A stretch of 64,000 nucleotides of DNA from an uncultured Flavobacteriaceae bacterium (GCA_937929935.1 CALFUL010000023.1:1-64000), one strand, 5' to 3'; positions 1 through 7,877 are shown, counted from the stretch's first letter. Made by a program: numbers and translations. The notes: generated by a model not told the origin, from the sequence alone.

Positions 1-4
1 TTTG

Positions 5-362
5 TCTGATATTTTGTAAGATACCGAAAATAAAGGGGTTTTGAGCGATTGACCACCCTTCAAAGTACACTTGTGAGAGTTATAATAATAACAAATCACA
101 AGTTATGAAAGCCATTATCACTTTAGTATTTATCATCTTAATAGGAGCGACTGCTCAAGCACAAAACGCAACTGAAGAAATTAAAGTTGCTACTGTTGAA
201 ATTTCAGTTGTTGATGCCACTACAGGTAAGACACTAGAGCTAAAATCTAATACTGAAGTAGCACGTTTATACAAGTTTAAAAATTCAAGAATTAAGAAAA
301 CTTTAAAATTCGCTGCTAAGACTAACAAACCTAAAATGGCGTAATCGCTTCGCGAAAATTCA
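5..362 (+). repeat. Direct repeat copy 1 (small secreted protein gene plus upstream region)
   Basis: About 100 bases before the start codon, the coding sequence, and the TCGC-TTC-GCGA hairpin just after the stop are nearly the same here and in the copy at 3389-3751. The 5' limit may lie outside the window. A shared tract related to 'ctcaagtgtcaaactcaaat' continues further downstream at about 420-440, but copy 1 has roughly 60 extra bases before it. Confidence 0.85.
105..344 (+). CDS. Small secreted protein of unknown function (copy 1)
   Basis: This 79-residue protein starts with a clear Sec signal peptide: Lys2, a hydrophobic core, and AQAQ at about residues 17-20, with cleavage probably after the second Ala. 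The mature part is about 60 residues. It has a hydrophobic-alternating segment (VATVEISVVDATTGKTL) followed by a basic tail ending KTNKPKMA. It is a close paralogue of the gene at 3488-3733. I recall similar short proteins with a KMA end in other Flavobacteriaceae but know no function. There is no lipobox, so it is probably periplasmic or released. The nearly unchanged upstream region in both copies suggests shared regulation. Confidence 0.75.
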   Translation: MKAIITLVFIILIGATAQAQNATEEIKVATVEISVVDATTGKTLELKSNTEVARLYKFKNSRIKKTLKFAAKTNKPKMA

Positions 363-738
363 AAATAACAAATCACAAATTCCAACTATCCAATAATCCA
401 ACATTTGAAAAGTTCAAGCTCAAGTGTCAAACTCAAATACAAAATCAAAATCAAAAAAACATTCGTGATAATTTGTGAAATTAGTTTCTGATTAAAGGTC
501 AAACCCAACTATTTAACAATCCAAAATACTAAGTATCCAAACACAAGTTCAAGAAACAAGTGCAAGTTCAAGTTCAAGTTCAAGTTCAAGTTCAAAAATC
601 TAAAAATTCGGTAATCCGCTATCAAATAATCTAACTATTCTTTAATAGCGGCTGAAAAAAGTTCTGAATCAGTCTATGCAATTAGTTGTGTAAAGCGATT
701 TAGACTATTATTTCAAATTGCTCTTGGTTTTTTCGTTG
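345..738. other. Intergenic, low complexity, no gene seen
   Basis: Besides the hairpin just after the stop at 344, this stretch is A-rich and dominated by variants of the words 'caagttcaa' and 'ccaactatccaa'. It includes the tandem hexamer array at 563-595. No open frame with coding character was found on either strand. Confidence 0.6.
563..595 (+). repeat. CAAGTT hexamer tandem array
   Basis: Five perfect CAAGTT units run from 563 to 592, followed by a partial CAA. Imperfect units lie just upstream at 544-550. This is a microsatellite-like tract in non-coding DNA downstream of the small secreted protein gene. It may vary in copy number between strains. Confidence 0.85.
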
Positions 739-1386
739 TTATAGTTTAAATGAACCTAACGGTTTCCACCATACATCATCAATCATTTTAAGAATGAAAA
801 AATTATTGTCATTCTCAACTGAAATATTATAATTAGAATAGGCTACAATTGCAAGCGATTTGTTTTTGTTATAATATAAGTTTTGAACCCTTATACTTGG
901 GTATTCTTGAACATCCGTTTTGTATGAATTATCATTATAATCAACATTTTCGTAGTAATTTTTAGAATGTTTTTTTAGTTGCTTTTGATTTATAATTGAA
1001 TCAATTTGCATTGTTAAGATTTTTCCTTCATTATTATAATTTTCAGATAAATAGGTCAAATCAGATTCATCGAATAAATCTTTAAAAGAGATCAAATTAT
1101 CTGCCAAAGGACAATAAAACTTTTTTTTGTCTATTTCTTGAGAAAACCTGCATATACTATCAGCATTTCGTTGAAAATTTTGATGGTATTTATACTTTTC
1201 AATGAACTCAGTTATCAGATTTTCATTGAAAAAATGTTTATCAACAAAAGTATAAGCCTTTACTTCTTCCAAAAACATACTCACAACTTCTTCATCGGTT
1301 TCATTTAGTTCTAAAACCTTAACTTTTTGCGCGTTACAAGAGAAGTTTAAAACGCCAATTACCAATAAAAAAATAATGTTTTTCAT
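739..1386 (-). CDS. Small lipoprotein/secreted protein of unknown function
   Basis: This 215-residue protein has an N-terminal export signal with a lipobox-like end (VLNFSC, Cys at about residue 17), so it is probably an outer-membrane or periplasmic lipoprotein. The rest is charged and aromatic with no motif I recognise. The C-terminal half alternates like beta strands and ends WWKPLGSFKL. Its ATG overlaps the TAA of the upstream metallopeptidase-type gene (TAATGA), so the two were translationally coupled. With that partner broken, this gene may be losing function, although its own frame is intact. Confidence 0.65.
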   Translation of the reverse strand: MKNIIFLLVIGVLNFSCNAQKVKVLELNETDEEVVSMFLEEVKAYTFVDKHFFNENLITEFIEKYKYHQNFQRNADSICRFSQEIDKKKFYCPLADNLISFKDLFDESDLTYLSENYNNEGKILTMQIDSIINQKQLKKHSKNYYENVDYNDNSYKTDVQEYPSIRVQNLYYNKNKSLAIVAYSNYNISVENDNNFFILKMIDDVWWKPLGSFKL

Positions 1387-2961
1387 TATTTACATTTTTT
1401 ACCCAAAGGGAAAACTCCATTTGAATTACTACCCTCGTCCTCTGCGGCATTTCTATTTAATACTCTTTTATAGCTCTTTGAATCTTTAGGATAATAATGC
1501 TCAAAGGTATCAGTATCAATTAAAGCACCCCATGCCATGTCTTCGTAATATTCATCTGATCTTTTATCATTTTTATGCCATTCTTTTAGTGCTTCTTTTA
1601 AGGGCTCAATAAATTTTTGAGCCATTTGATCATGTTGGGCTGAAAGACTGCTGCCTGGAATCGCATTTATAGAACGTAATTTTTGCCACAAAGTTGGGAA
1701 TGATAAAACATCTGAAATATTGCCGTCTTTAACATCATCAATATGAGAAAGCATATATGCATGAAGCATTTCGTGTAAAATCGTACGAGCTATTGAAATT
1801 TTAGTAGCTTTTGTTGTATATATTGAGTCTATTTTGGTCACATAATCATAAGAATCAATTCCAACTCTCCTTTTTGTATCAGCTTTGTTGATGTTCTCAG
1901 AAGGTAAGGTTGAAATTAGTTCCCAATTATAAACCGATTTGGGTGTTCCAAATCTAGAAATAATCATAGCAATGTTATTTTGTTTCAGATTTTTCAATTC
2001 AGACAAAATACCTGAAGGACAAGGATCAAGATGTAGATTCCTTATTCCTTTTGAAATAAGATAAGATTTTTTCGTTATTACGTTTATAGCAACGCCTCCC
2101 GTTGGACCCGATTCACAATCCTCGCAATCCCCTTTGGCAGTCTTGTTATAAACGCTATTATTGCCATTCGGACATGTTACTTCTAGAACCCATCCTGTCC
2201 CTGAAAATCCACTACCCGCATCGTTACAGGTTCCTGAACCACCCGGCCCTGGAGGATGGTCAGTATTACTATTTGGACCACCACATTGTACATGGTAACT
2301 ATTATAGGTACAACTACCCGAAGAACCCGGTCCTGATCCACCGGAAGAAGCACCACCACCACTTCCATTTTGAATATTTCCGTTAATAATATCACTTACA
2401 TAACATGGATTAGGATCCCCATTTGAATCGTACTCTGTACAATTACCTTTAGAGAAAATATCACTTTCAAAAAAATCAGTGAATCGATATTGTGCGATTA
2501 TCCCAGTAAAGTGCGAAAATGCAAAATTACTTTCGACCCATTGGTTGTAACTTTCCTCGGAACTTGTGTACTTAAATACGATTGGTGTATGTTTTTGTCC
2601 TAAAGAATCAACTCCAATAATGAGATTATACATAACATTTTCTGGTGTATTCTCAATTGTAAAATTGAACGAGTAATTTTCATTTTTGAGAGAGAGTATC
2701 AATAACTTGGATAATATTATCTAAATCAAAAATTGGCTAGTCTTCGTTTTTTGCTGTAAATATTCCTTTTTTTGTTTTTGATTCAAAGAAATCAGAAATT
2801 AAAGTTATTTCTTTAAGTGATAAAGTGTTCAAATTATAAGACTTTTCCAAAGAATAATCATCATTTTGACTGAGAGAAACTTCTTCAAAGCTTTCTTCGC
2901 ATGCAATTCCAATCAAAGTGATAAGAATTAAAGTATATTTAATTAATCTATATTTTTTCAT
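1386..2961 (-). pseudogene. Broken lipoprotein gene with HExxH metallopeptidase-like C-terminus
   Basis: Two open pieces form one ancestral gene. The 5' piece (2961-2737) encodes a lipoprotein signal (LITLIGIAC) and about 74 residues, then meets TAG. Past that TAG the same frame stays open and encodes PIFDLDNIIQVIDTLSQ. It then runs into TGA at 2680-2682, just after an A5 run (2683-2687 on the plus strand). Removing one A joins it in frame to the 3' piece at NENYSFNF. So one nonsense mutation and one single-base frameshift separate the halves. The 3' piece (to 1386) has a Gly/Ser/Pro-rich, Cys-containing linker and a domain with TILHEMLHAYM, an HExxH zinc site typical of gluzincin-like peptidases. 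The 3' frame on its own has only a TTG start (2702) and no export signal. I recall similar intact lipoproteins in flavobacteria; the substrate is unknown. Confidence 0.75.
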
Positions 2962-3388
2962 TTCTTCAGGATTTTAGACATAAATCAGCAACAAGTTTTT
3001 ATTTAAAACTAAATCTAACACTTTTTATAATATTGTAAGAAATTAATTTCTATTATTTTTTATTTTCCTTCAATAAAAGTTTAAAATTCAGCTAATATTT
3101 ACGGCTTAATTATAATTAATACTCTTTTTATTAAGCCGTTTAATGGTTTTGAACTCTTTTTTCAAGTTGGATTATGCCAATAAAAGTGATTAAAGTAAAT
3201 CAATTACTCAAAATCGATTCCATCTCCTTTTAAAATTAATGTTTTTAAATAGTTTGAAGCATCGAAGTACATCACTTTTTAATCATCTGAACAAAAATCA
3301 TAGCGCTTATTCTATAGATGATCTACCCATAGTTTCGGTAAAGTGAAAAACGATATTAATTCCGTCATCGGTAGTTTTTTACACTTCA
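2962..3388. other. Intergenic, AT-rich, no gene seen
   Basis: No coding frame is supported here. Near the end there is an inverted pair, 'aagtgaaaaac' (about 3341-3351) against 'gttttttacactt' (about 3374-3386). It is followed by the dyad ATCTGA...TCAGAT at about 3388-3406, which leads into the second direct-repeat copy. These dyads may be regulatory for the gene at 3488. Confidence 0.5.
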
Positions 3389-3751
3389 TCTGATATTTTG
3401 TCAGATACCGAAAATAAAGGGGTTTGAGCGATTGACCACCCTTCAAAATACACTTGTGAAAGTTATAATAATAACAAATCACAAGTTATGAAAGCCATTA
3501 TCACTTTAGTATTTATCATCTTAATCGGAGCGACTGCTCAAGCTCAAAATACAAATGAAGAAGTAAAAGTTGTTACTGTTGAAATTTCAGTTGTTGATGC
3601 AACTACTGGTAAGACCATAGAAATAGAATCGAATACTAATACTGAAGTAGCTCGTTTGTACAAGTATAAAAATTCTAAAATTAAGAAAGCTTTAAAATTT
3701 GTAGCTAAGACTAACAAACCTAAAATGGCGTAATCGCTTCGCGAAAAGTTC
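3389..3751 (+). repeat. Direct repeat copy 2 (small secreted protein gene plus upstream region)
   Basis: This is the second copy of the repeat starting at about 5. The roughly 100-base leader before the ATG differs at only a few positions, the coding sequence is homologous throughout, and the same TCGC-TTC-GCGA hairpin follows the stop. Copy 2 lacks about 60 bases found in copy 1 before the shared downstream tract at about 3747-3770. The two copies lie in the same orientation about 3.4 kb apart. Confidence 0.85.
3488..3733 (+). CDS. Small secreted protein of unknown function (copy 2)
   Basis: This 81-residue paralogue of the gene at 105-344 has an identical signal peptide through AQAQN. The mature protein has the same plan: a VTVEISVVDATTGKT segment, then EVARLYKYKNSKIKK and the basic tail KTNKPKMA. 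It differs by conservative substitutions and a two-residue insertion in the middle (SNTNTEVA against SNTEVA). Conservation in frame together with the substitutions suggests both copies are expressed and selected. Function unknown. Confidence 0.75.
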   Translation: MKAIITLVFIILIGATAQAQNTNEEVKVVTVEISVVDATTGKTIEIESNTNTEVARLYKYKNSKIKKALKFVAKTNKPKMA

Positions 3752-3825
3752 AAACTCAAGTGTCAAACTCAAATATAAAATCTAACAACTAACAACGAGC
3801 AAGCAACCAGCAACCAACAACGAAC

Positions 3826-5031
3826 TCATTCTTTCCCATCCACATAATCTTGCAAATACGAATACCGCTTGGTCAACTTTCCGTTTTTGGTCATTCTAGC
3901 ACGTTGTAGCACACCGTCTTTGTCTTCGTTAAAAAAAGCAGGAATCACATGTTTCATAAAAGCAGTACCGAAACCTACGCTGGCATCATTGGGTAATTCA
4001 CAAGGTAAATTATCAACCGCCATTACCGCAATGGCTGATTTGTTTTTAAAATTGGTTTCTTTTTCTGTTTTTGGTTCATAGCCGTAAATAGGATCTGCAA
4101 TTGTAGAAGCTCTTATTGTAGTGGCTACTGGGCCATCAATATCACAACTAATATCAGCCACCACTTTTATTTTAAAATCGGGGTGCTTAACATCTTCTCG
4201 GGTATATAAATAAGGAGCACCGTCACCATAAAAATGTCCGGCGACATATAAATCGCTAACTCGGGTAAATCGTGTGAAGTTTGTTTTGTAGTCTTGCGGG
4301 TTGGCAAAAAAGTCGGCTTTATTACCGCGTACTCCGTCTTTACGTTTGTTGTATTCTGAAGCGTCAATTTGACAATAGACAGGCACTTTAAATTCTTCTT
4401 CTAAATATTCGCCAATAGTAACTCTTTTCATGCCCATTCTATCAAGCATTTCACGGGCTCCGTTACCTACTCTTCCTCTACCTGTAAGAATGATTTTTAT
4501 ATTGGGAAGTTTGATTTTCTTCAATTCACTTATTAATGCCTTTTGATCGGCTAAAGTCTCAGCTTTAGGTAGTTTAAAGGTTGCGTATTTGAGTCCGTAT
4601 GTTCTAAAAGCGTTATACGCGCCAACAATACCTGCGTAGCGACCAAAGGCCACAACGCGTTGTTCTTTTTGGTTGGTGATAACTTCATGGTCATAGAACT
4701 CAATATTTTTATCTAAAATCGCTTTTAACAATTTTCGATTATAGGGCTGTTTTTTAATAGTATGTGAAAAGAAAAAGTATTTTTTATTGGGGATTAAATC
4801 TTTAATAGGCACTTCTTTAACCCCTAGAAGTACATCACAATCTTCCATTTTTGAAGCGACTTCAAAACCAGCTTTTTGATATTCGGCATTTTTAAAAGTG
4901 CGAATTGACGAAGGCTCTACTATGATTTCTGCCTTTGGATGATTTTCAATCACTTGTTGACAAGCTTCTGGTGCTAATACTACCCTACGATCTGGCGGAT
5001 TTTTGCGCTCTGTGATGATTCCGAACTTCAT
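3826..5031 (-). CDS. Alanine/saccharopine dehydrogenase-family NAD(P) oxidoreductase
   Basis: This 401-residue protein opens with MKFGIITERKNPPDRRV, the start typical of the alanine dehydrogenase/transhydrogenase N-terminal domain, including the conserved E-K-x-x-x-x-R-R type segment. A Rossmann nucleotide-binding loop, ILTGRGRVGNGA, lies at about residues 182-193. Bacteroidota members of this group are usually called saccharopine dehydrogenase (lysine-forming) or alanine dehydrogenase; the true substrate cannot be read from sequence. It stands alone on the minus strand between the repeat region and the ssrA region. An amino-acid-linked NAD(P)-dependent dehydrogenation in the cytoplasm is the likely role. 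Confidence 0.75.
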   Translation of the reverse strand: MKFGIITERKNPPDRRVVLAPEACQQVIENHPKAEIIVEPSSIRTFKNAEYQKAGFEVASKMEDCDVLLGVKEVPIKDLIPNKKYFFFSHTIKKQPYNRKLLKAILDKNIEFYDHEVITNQKEQRVVAFGRYAGIVGAYNAFRTYGLKYATFKLPKAETLADQKALISELKKIKLPNIKIILTGRGRVGNGAREMLDRMGMKRVTIGEYLEEEFKVPVYCQIDASEYNKRKDGVRGNKADFFANPQDYKTNFTRFTRVSDLYVAGHFYGDGAPYLYTREDVKHPDFKIKVVADISCDIDGPVATTIRASTIADPIYGYEPKTEKETNFKNKSAIAVMAVDNLPCELPNDASVGFGTAFMKHVIPAFFNEDKDGVLQRARMTKNGKLTKRYSYLQDYVDGKE

Positions 5032-5204
5032 ATTTTCTTCTGGATTGTTGGATTACTAGATAACTGGATTGTTAGATCATCTCTTACACTATTAGTTCTT
5101 TGGAACAAAATTAACCAAAACTAGGCGTGTTTTTTAAAAATTTAACTTTACAGTAAAGAACCGTTTCAAATTTAACGGATGATACAAGCCTGACAAAACT
5201 TTTT

Positions 5205-5230
5205 TTGGAATACTTTTTGGGGTATCTTTG
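5205..5230 (+). promoter_or_regulatory. Bacteroidota-type promoter
   Basis: TATCTTTG at 5223-5230 matches the -7 element TAnnTTTG of Bacteroidota sigma-ABfr promoters. A TTTTTTG tract ends at 5207; spacing of 15 bases to the -7 box is somewhat short for the usual -33 TTG. The predicted start is near 5237, exactly where the structured RNA element begins. Confidence 0.55.
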
Positions 5231-5236
5231 GCGGCT

Positions 5237-5303
5237 GCGTTAGGGATAGAGGTAAGTACCTTGTACTGCCGAAAGCCCGACCTGCCGAAAGGCGGGTAAC
5301 GCC
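5237..5303 (+). ncRNA. Candidate structured RNA element (flavobacterial type)
   Basis: GCGTTA (5237-5242) pairs with TAACGC (5297-5302) and closes a small multi-branch structure. Inside it are an AGTAC/GTACT hairpin (about 5255-5267), the conserved-looking strand GAAAGCCCGACC, and a GNRA hairpin CCTGCC-GAAA-GGCGGG (5281-5296). I recall the pattern GCGTTAGGGA...GAAAGCCCGACC-hairpin-GGTAACGCCC as frequent between genes of Flavobacteriaceae. It may be the Rfam Flavo-1 motif, but I could not check. The promoter lies immediately upstream and the predicted transcript start falls on the first base of the closing helix. Role unknown. Confidence 0.6.
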
Positions 5304-5494
5304 CAATAGCTAGATAAAATTAAAAAGGTTCTGAAATGCTTGTGCTGAATTTAGTTCAGTAAATTCAGGACGAGTTCTTTGAAAAAAATTAGTGAGATAC
5401 ATACTTCATATATTCATTTATGGAGTAGCATACCCTGAAACAAGTTCAGGGTTCAATTCGTTTACGGTAAGCACAGCTTACCTTACTCATTGAA
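5304..5494. other. Region upstream of ssrA with hairpins
   Basis: No gene is seen. CCCTGAA-acaag-TTCAGGG (about 5432-5450) and the perfect hairpin GGTAAGC-ACA-GCTTACC (5466-5482) lie in the 65 bases before the mature tmRNA 5' end at 5495. They may mark the tmRNA precursor leader or end an upstream transcript. I see no convincing separate TAnnTTTG promoter directly before ssrA. Confidence 0.45.
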
Positions 5495-5888
5495 GGGGCC
5501 GCCTGGTTTTGACAGCGAGACCAATGGATTTGTAAGCATGTCGAGCGCTGATATACAGCTCGTAAATCTCATATTTCACACTTTTAATAGGCGATAATAA
5601 CTACGCTCTTGCCGCTTAATCTGAATTATAGTAAGATTAGCCTCGTCTCTACTAGGTAGAGAAGCGAGATGTTCCTGAATAGCCTCTGTCGACGGCGATT
5701 CTATTAGGAGCACCATAAATGTCGATATAAGGTTACTAGCACTTCGATAGTAGCACCAAAACTCAAGAAGATAAGCGTTTGTTAGGCTGTTTCTGGTCAG
5801 GCATGCGTCGAAAATTAATCAGAAAATAAACATGTAGAAGGCACTGACGTTGCTTGTTTGGACGGGAGTTCGATTCTCCCCGGCTCCA
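5495..5888 (+). ncRNA. ssrA: tmRNA (ssrA)
   Basis: The 5' end GGGGCCG (5495-5501) pairs with the 3' strand CGGCTCC (5881-5887) to form a seven-pair acceptor stem. The third pair is G-U, the alanine identity element. The T-arm GGGAGTTCGATTCTCCC is complete, and discriminator A5888 is the last encoded base; CCA is not encoded. The tag frame GGC GAT AAT AAC TAC GCT CTT GCC GCT TAA (5590-5619) encodes GDNNYALAA, a close variant of the Bacteroidota tag. The resume codon lies just upstream. tmRNA rescues stalled ribosomes together with SmpB and marks the nascent peptide for proteolysis. The gene is about 394 bases, a normal one-piece form. Confidence 0.95.
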
Positions 5889-5891
5889 CTT

Positions 5892-5920
5892 AAAAAGGCT
5901 ACTCCAAGGGTAGCCTTTTT
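5892..5920 (+). terminator. ssrA terminator
   Basis: AAAAAGGCTAC (5892-5902) and GTAGCCTTTTT (5910-5920) form a perfect 11-base-pair stem with a 7-base loop and a U tract. It begins four bases after the tmRNA 3' end. Confidence 0.9.
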
Positions 5921-6186
5921 GCGTTACGCCGAGCGAATCGAAGCCAGCGCATCATCTCGCACCTTCGCTAAAAAGGTCTACAAGACCTTTTCTTAATGCT
6001 TGGTCGTCCCCGGCTCCACGATTAAGCGCAACTGGTTTGCGATTTAGAACATAAGAAGTCCGACAAGTTTACTTGATCGGACTTTGTTGTTTTAAAGCGC
6101 CTGAACTGCAAGGACAGCCTGTTGCATTTACAGGACGGAAGCTTAAGAGAACAACAAAGTTATTCTCCCCGCCTGCACTTTATATT
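5921..6186. other. Hairpin-rich region with partial copies of the ssrA 3' end
   Basis: There is no coding gene. It holds a hairpin AAAAGGTCT-ACA-AGACCTTTT (5971-5991). It then has a copy of the ssrA 3' end, TCCCCGGCTCCAC (6007-6019 region). Next comes another terminator-like hairpin, AAGTCCGA...TCGGACTT (about 6056-6084), and a degenerate third copy, ATTCTCCCCGCCTGCACTT (about 6162-6180). Repeated tmRNA 3' ends, each followed by a hairpin, are what successive site-specific integrations at ssrA would leave. These sites are candidate att remnants. Confidence 0.5.
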
Positions 6187-6187
6187 T

Positions 6188-6211
6188 AAAAACCACCTTC
6201 GGGGGGTTTTT
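6188..6211. terminator. Bidirectional terminator
   Basis: AAAAACCACC-TTCG-GGGGGTTTTT forms a stem with one A-G mismatch and a UUCG loop. U tracts are present on both strands. It ends five bases from the stop of the minus-strand DUF1353 gene, so it probably ends that transcript. Confidence 0.75.
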
Positions 6212-6215
6212 TATA

Positions 6216-6713
6216 TCATTCATTCATAGCTTTTATTCTTGCAGAGTCACTATACCAGACAAGACCTCCGAAAATTCGCACCCCTGCATATCTAATATAA
6301 TTGTCATAAGTACGCCAATTCAAAAACCCTCCGGCATGCATAACACGGCTCCATTTAAGCATTTCTTTATCGGCAAATTTTCTTGCTTGTTTATTATTAC
6401 CGTCAAACCATGAAAGGCAACTATTTTTATCAACATACAACCAATCATGTATCAAAGCTGCAATAATAAAATCTCCGTCTGGTGGAAGTAAAGACCAAAA
6501 AATTCTAGGAACACTACTTAAATCCCATTTAAAACCTTCAGGAATAATTATGAGCTTATTATTACTTAATTGAATATTTACCTCGAAAACTAGTTCATAC
6601 GTTTTCCATCTATTATTAGGGGCAATTACCTTTCTAATAACCACAGGATTCTCATCTATGGAGCATTCATAGATGTTTTTTAAAGAATATGTTTTCGTCA
6701 AATCTAGATGCAT
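6216..6713 (-). CDS. DUF1353 family protein, phage-type
   Basis: This 165-residue protein has the DUF1353 signature: a segment reading GFKWDLSSVPRIFW (about residues 60-73), then a PPDGDFIIAALIHDWLY segment (about 77-93) with the invariant His-Asp. DUF1353 proteins occur mostly in tailed phages and prophages near tail or lysis genes; their activity is not established. No export signal is present. It is a single gene with no capsid, terminase or integrase nearby, and it lies directly downstream of ssrA, a common integration target. It is most likely a leftover of an integrated element. Confidence 0.75.
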   Translation of the reverse strand: MHLDLTKTYSLKNIYECSIDENPVVIRKVIAPNNRWKTYELVFEVNIQLSNNKLIIIPEGFKWDLSSVPRIFWSLLPPDGDFIIAALIHDWLYVDKNSCLSWFDGNNKQARKFADKEMLKWSRVMHAGGFLNWRTYDNYIRYAGVRIFGGLVWYSDSARIKAMNE

Positions 6714-6934
6714 TAGAAATTCAGTTGCTAATTAACTCTTTAACATTCTAATAAGATAAATTGAAATGTGATTTTACTAAAAATAAACTTTTTATTACTA
6801 GAAGGCTTCCACATCCAAAAAGGACATTATTTTTAAAAAGCTTACCCTATTTAAGTGTAAATATTTTATTATTACTACATTAAAAATGATAAACCTATCC
6901 AGCTGCAATGCGCTAATCTAATTTAAACACAAGC

Positions 6935-7804
6935 TTATTTGATTAAACTAAAGCCTATACCTAGACCAATCCATGGCTTCTTATTATAAAACCAATTGTT
7001 TGCAAACTTACCTACCGCATAATCCCAACCATAATAAATACCTCCAGCAAATTTATTAAAAGTAAACGTCACACCTAGACCTGCAGAGACCAATCCTTTA
7101 TTTAACGATTCAGTATCCATTAAAATGTTATTTAGTGTATTTTTAGAAGTTAAATTAACCACAGAAAACCCTAGTATTGGCCCCCATGTCATATTCCAAT
7201 TATTTGATTCATTTACTGTTCCTTGTCGATGTGTGAAACTAGTCCAACCCCAGGTAAAACCACCATGCAACACGCCGCTTACTGAAGCAGTTACATCTGA
7301 ATTAATTTCATCAGTTCTTCCCCTTCTCCTATATTTAATAGGAATAGTCAAAGTATTTAATGCAAAAGACCTGTAACTTAATCTTAGTGTTTGTCCATTT
7401 TTTATGGTATAAAAATATAAATAATCATCTTCTTTAATTTTATTTTTCTGGGTTAGATTATTATTTTCTGGTTTTTTCCTTCTAACCATAGTAACAAAAA
7501 GATTGTTATCTTCAAACTTTACAACTCCTTTAAAAGATTTCACTTCAGCAGTTTCACCTGAATCGAGAACATCCATTTTATTTAGTGGTGTCGCTGCCCT
7601 TTTATAAAGATTATAATCAACACGCTTAAGAATAAATTTGTCTTTGTATTCATCAACACGCTTATTTGAGATCAACAATTTAGCCAAGAAGTAATTATTA
7701 TTAATTATTTTCTCTTTTTTTATATTATAAGTTTTCAAATAAGTTTCCTGAGCTGTGCTAATAAGTAACGTAAACACTATCACTATTGTTAATAATTGTT
7801 TCAT
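6935..7804 (-). CDS. Exported beta-rich protein, probably outer membrane, unknown function
   Basis: This 289-residue protein has a signal peptide (about residues 1-19, ending STAQ). A mixed N-terminal domain reaches about residue 150. The C-terminal half alternates Gly and aromatic residues in strand-like runs (HGGFTWGWTSF, AGGIYYGWDYAVG) and ends WIGLGIGFSLIK, like outer-membrane beta strands. I do not recognise the family. A NarL-type 7-2-7 site lies about 60 bases upstream of its ATG, directly after the response-regulator gene stop. So the adjacent two-component system probably controls it from its own promoter. Confidence 0.65.
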   Translation of the reverse strand: MKQLLTIVIVFTLLISTAQETYLKTYNIKKEKIINNNYFLAKLLISNKRVDEYKDKFILKRVDYNLYKRAATPLNKMDVLDSGETAEVKSFKGVVKFEDNNLFVTMVRRKKPENNNLTQKNKIKEDDYLYFYTIKNGQTLRLSYRSFALNTLTIPIKYRRRGRTDEINSDVTASVSGVLHGGFTWGWTSFTHRQGTVNESNNWNMTWGPILGFSVVNLTSKNTLNNILMDTESLNKGLVSAGLGVTFTFNKFAGGIYYGWDYAVGKFANNWFYNKKPWIGLGIGFSLIK

Positions 7805-7853
7805 AATCGATATATATTTACACCAAAATTCATAAAAATACTAAAGAAAAAAA

Positions 7854-7872
7854 ATCCCCTTTCATGGGTAAT
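7854..7872 (-). promoter_or_regulatory. NarL-type 7-2-7 operator, site 1
   Basis: Read toward the 6935-7804 gene, the site is ATTACCCATGAAAGGGGAT. Its left heptamer TACCCAT fits the NarL/NarP consensus TACYYMT. The right half, read on the other strand, is TCCCCTT, with two mismatches. It matches site 2 at 17 of 19 positions. Confidence 0.65.
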
Positions 7873-7877
7873 TTTAT

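Noticed and set aside
544-595. Repeat tract considered as a CRISPR array
   Set aside because: The unit is only six bases with no spacers and no cas genes nearby.
2102-2386. His/Tyr-rich plus-strand frame over the Gly/Ser/Pro linker of the broken lipoprotein gene
   Set aside because: Its odd composition results from reading Gly/Pro/Ser codons on the opposite strand. It has no independent support.
3324-3340. TACCCAT heptamer upstream of the second small secreted protein gene, similar to the NarL-type half site
   Set aside because: The second half (after two bases) reads TTTCGGT and does not match an inverted heptamer. The site is 158 bases from the gene, so a chance half site is likelier.
5889-6713. 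A complete prophage downstream of ssrA
   Set aside because: Only one phage-type gene is present. No integrase, terminase, capsid or tail genes are found, so only a remnant is supported.
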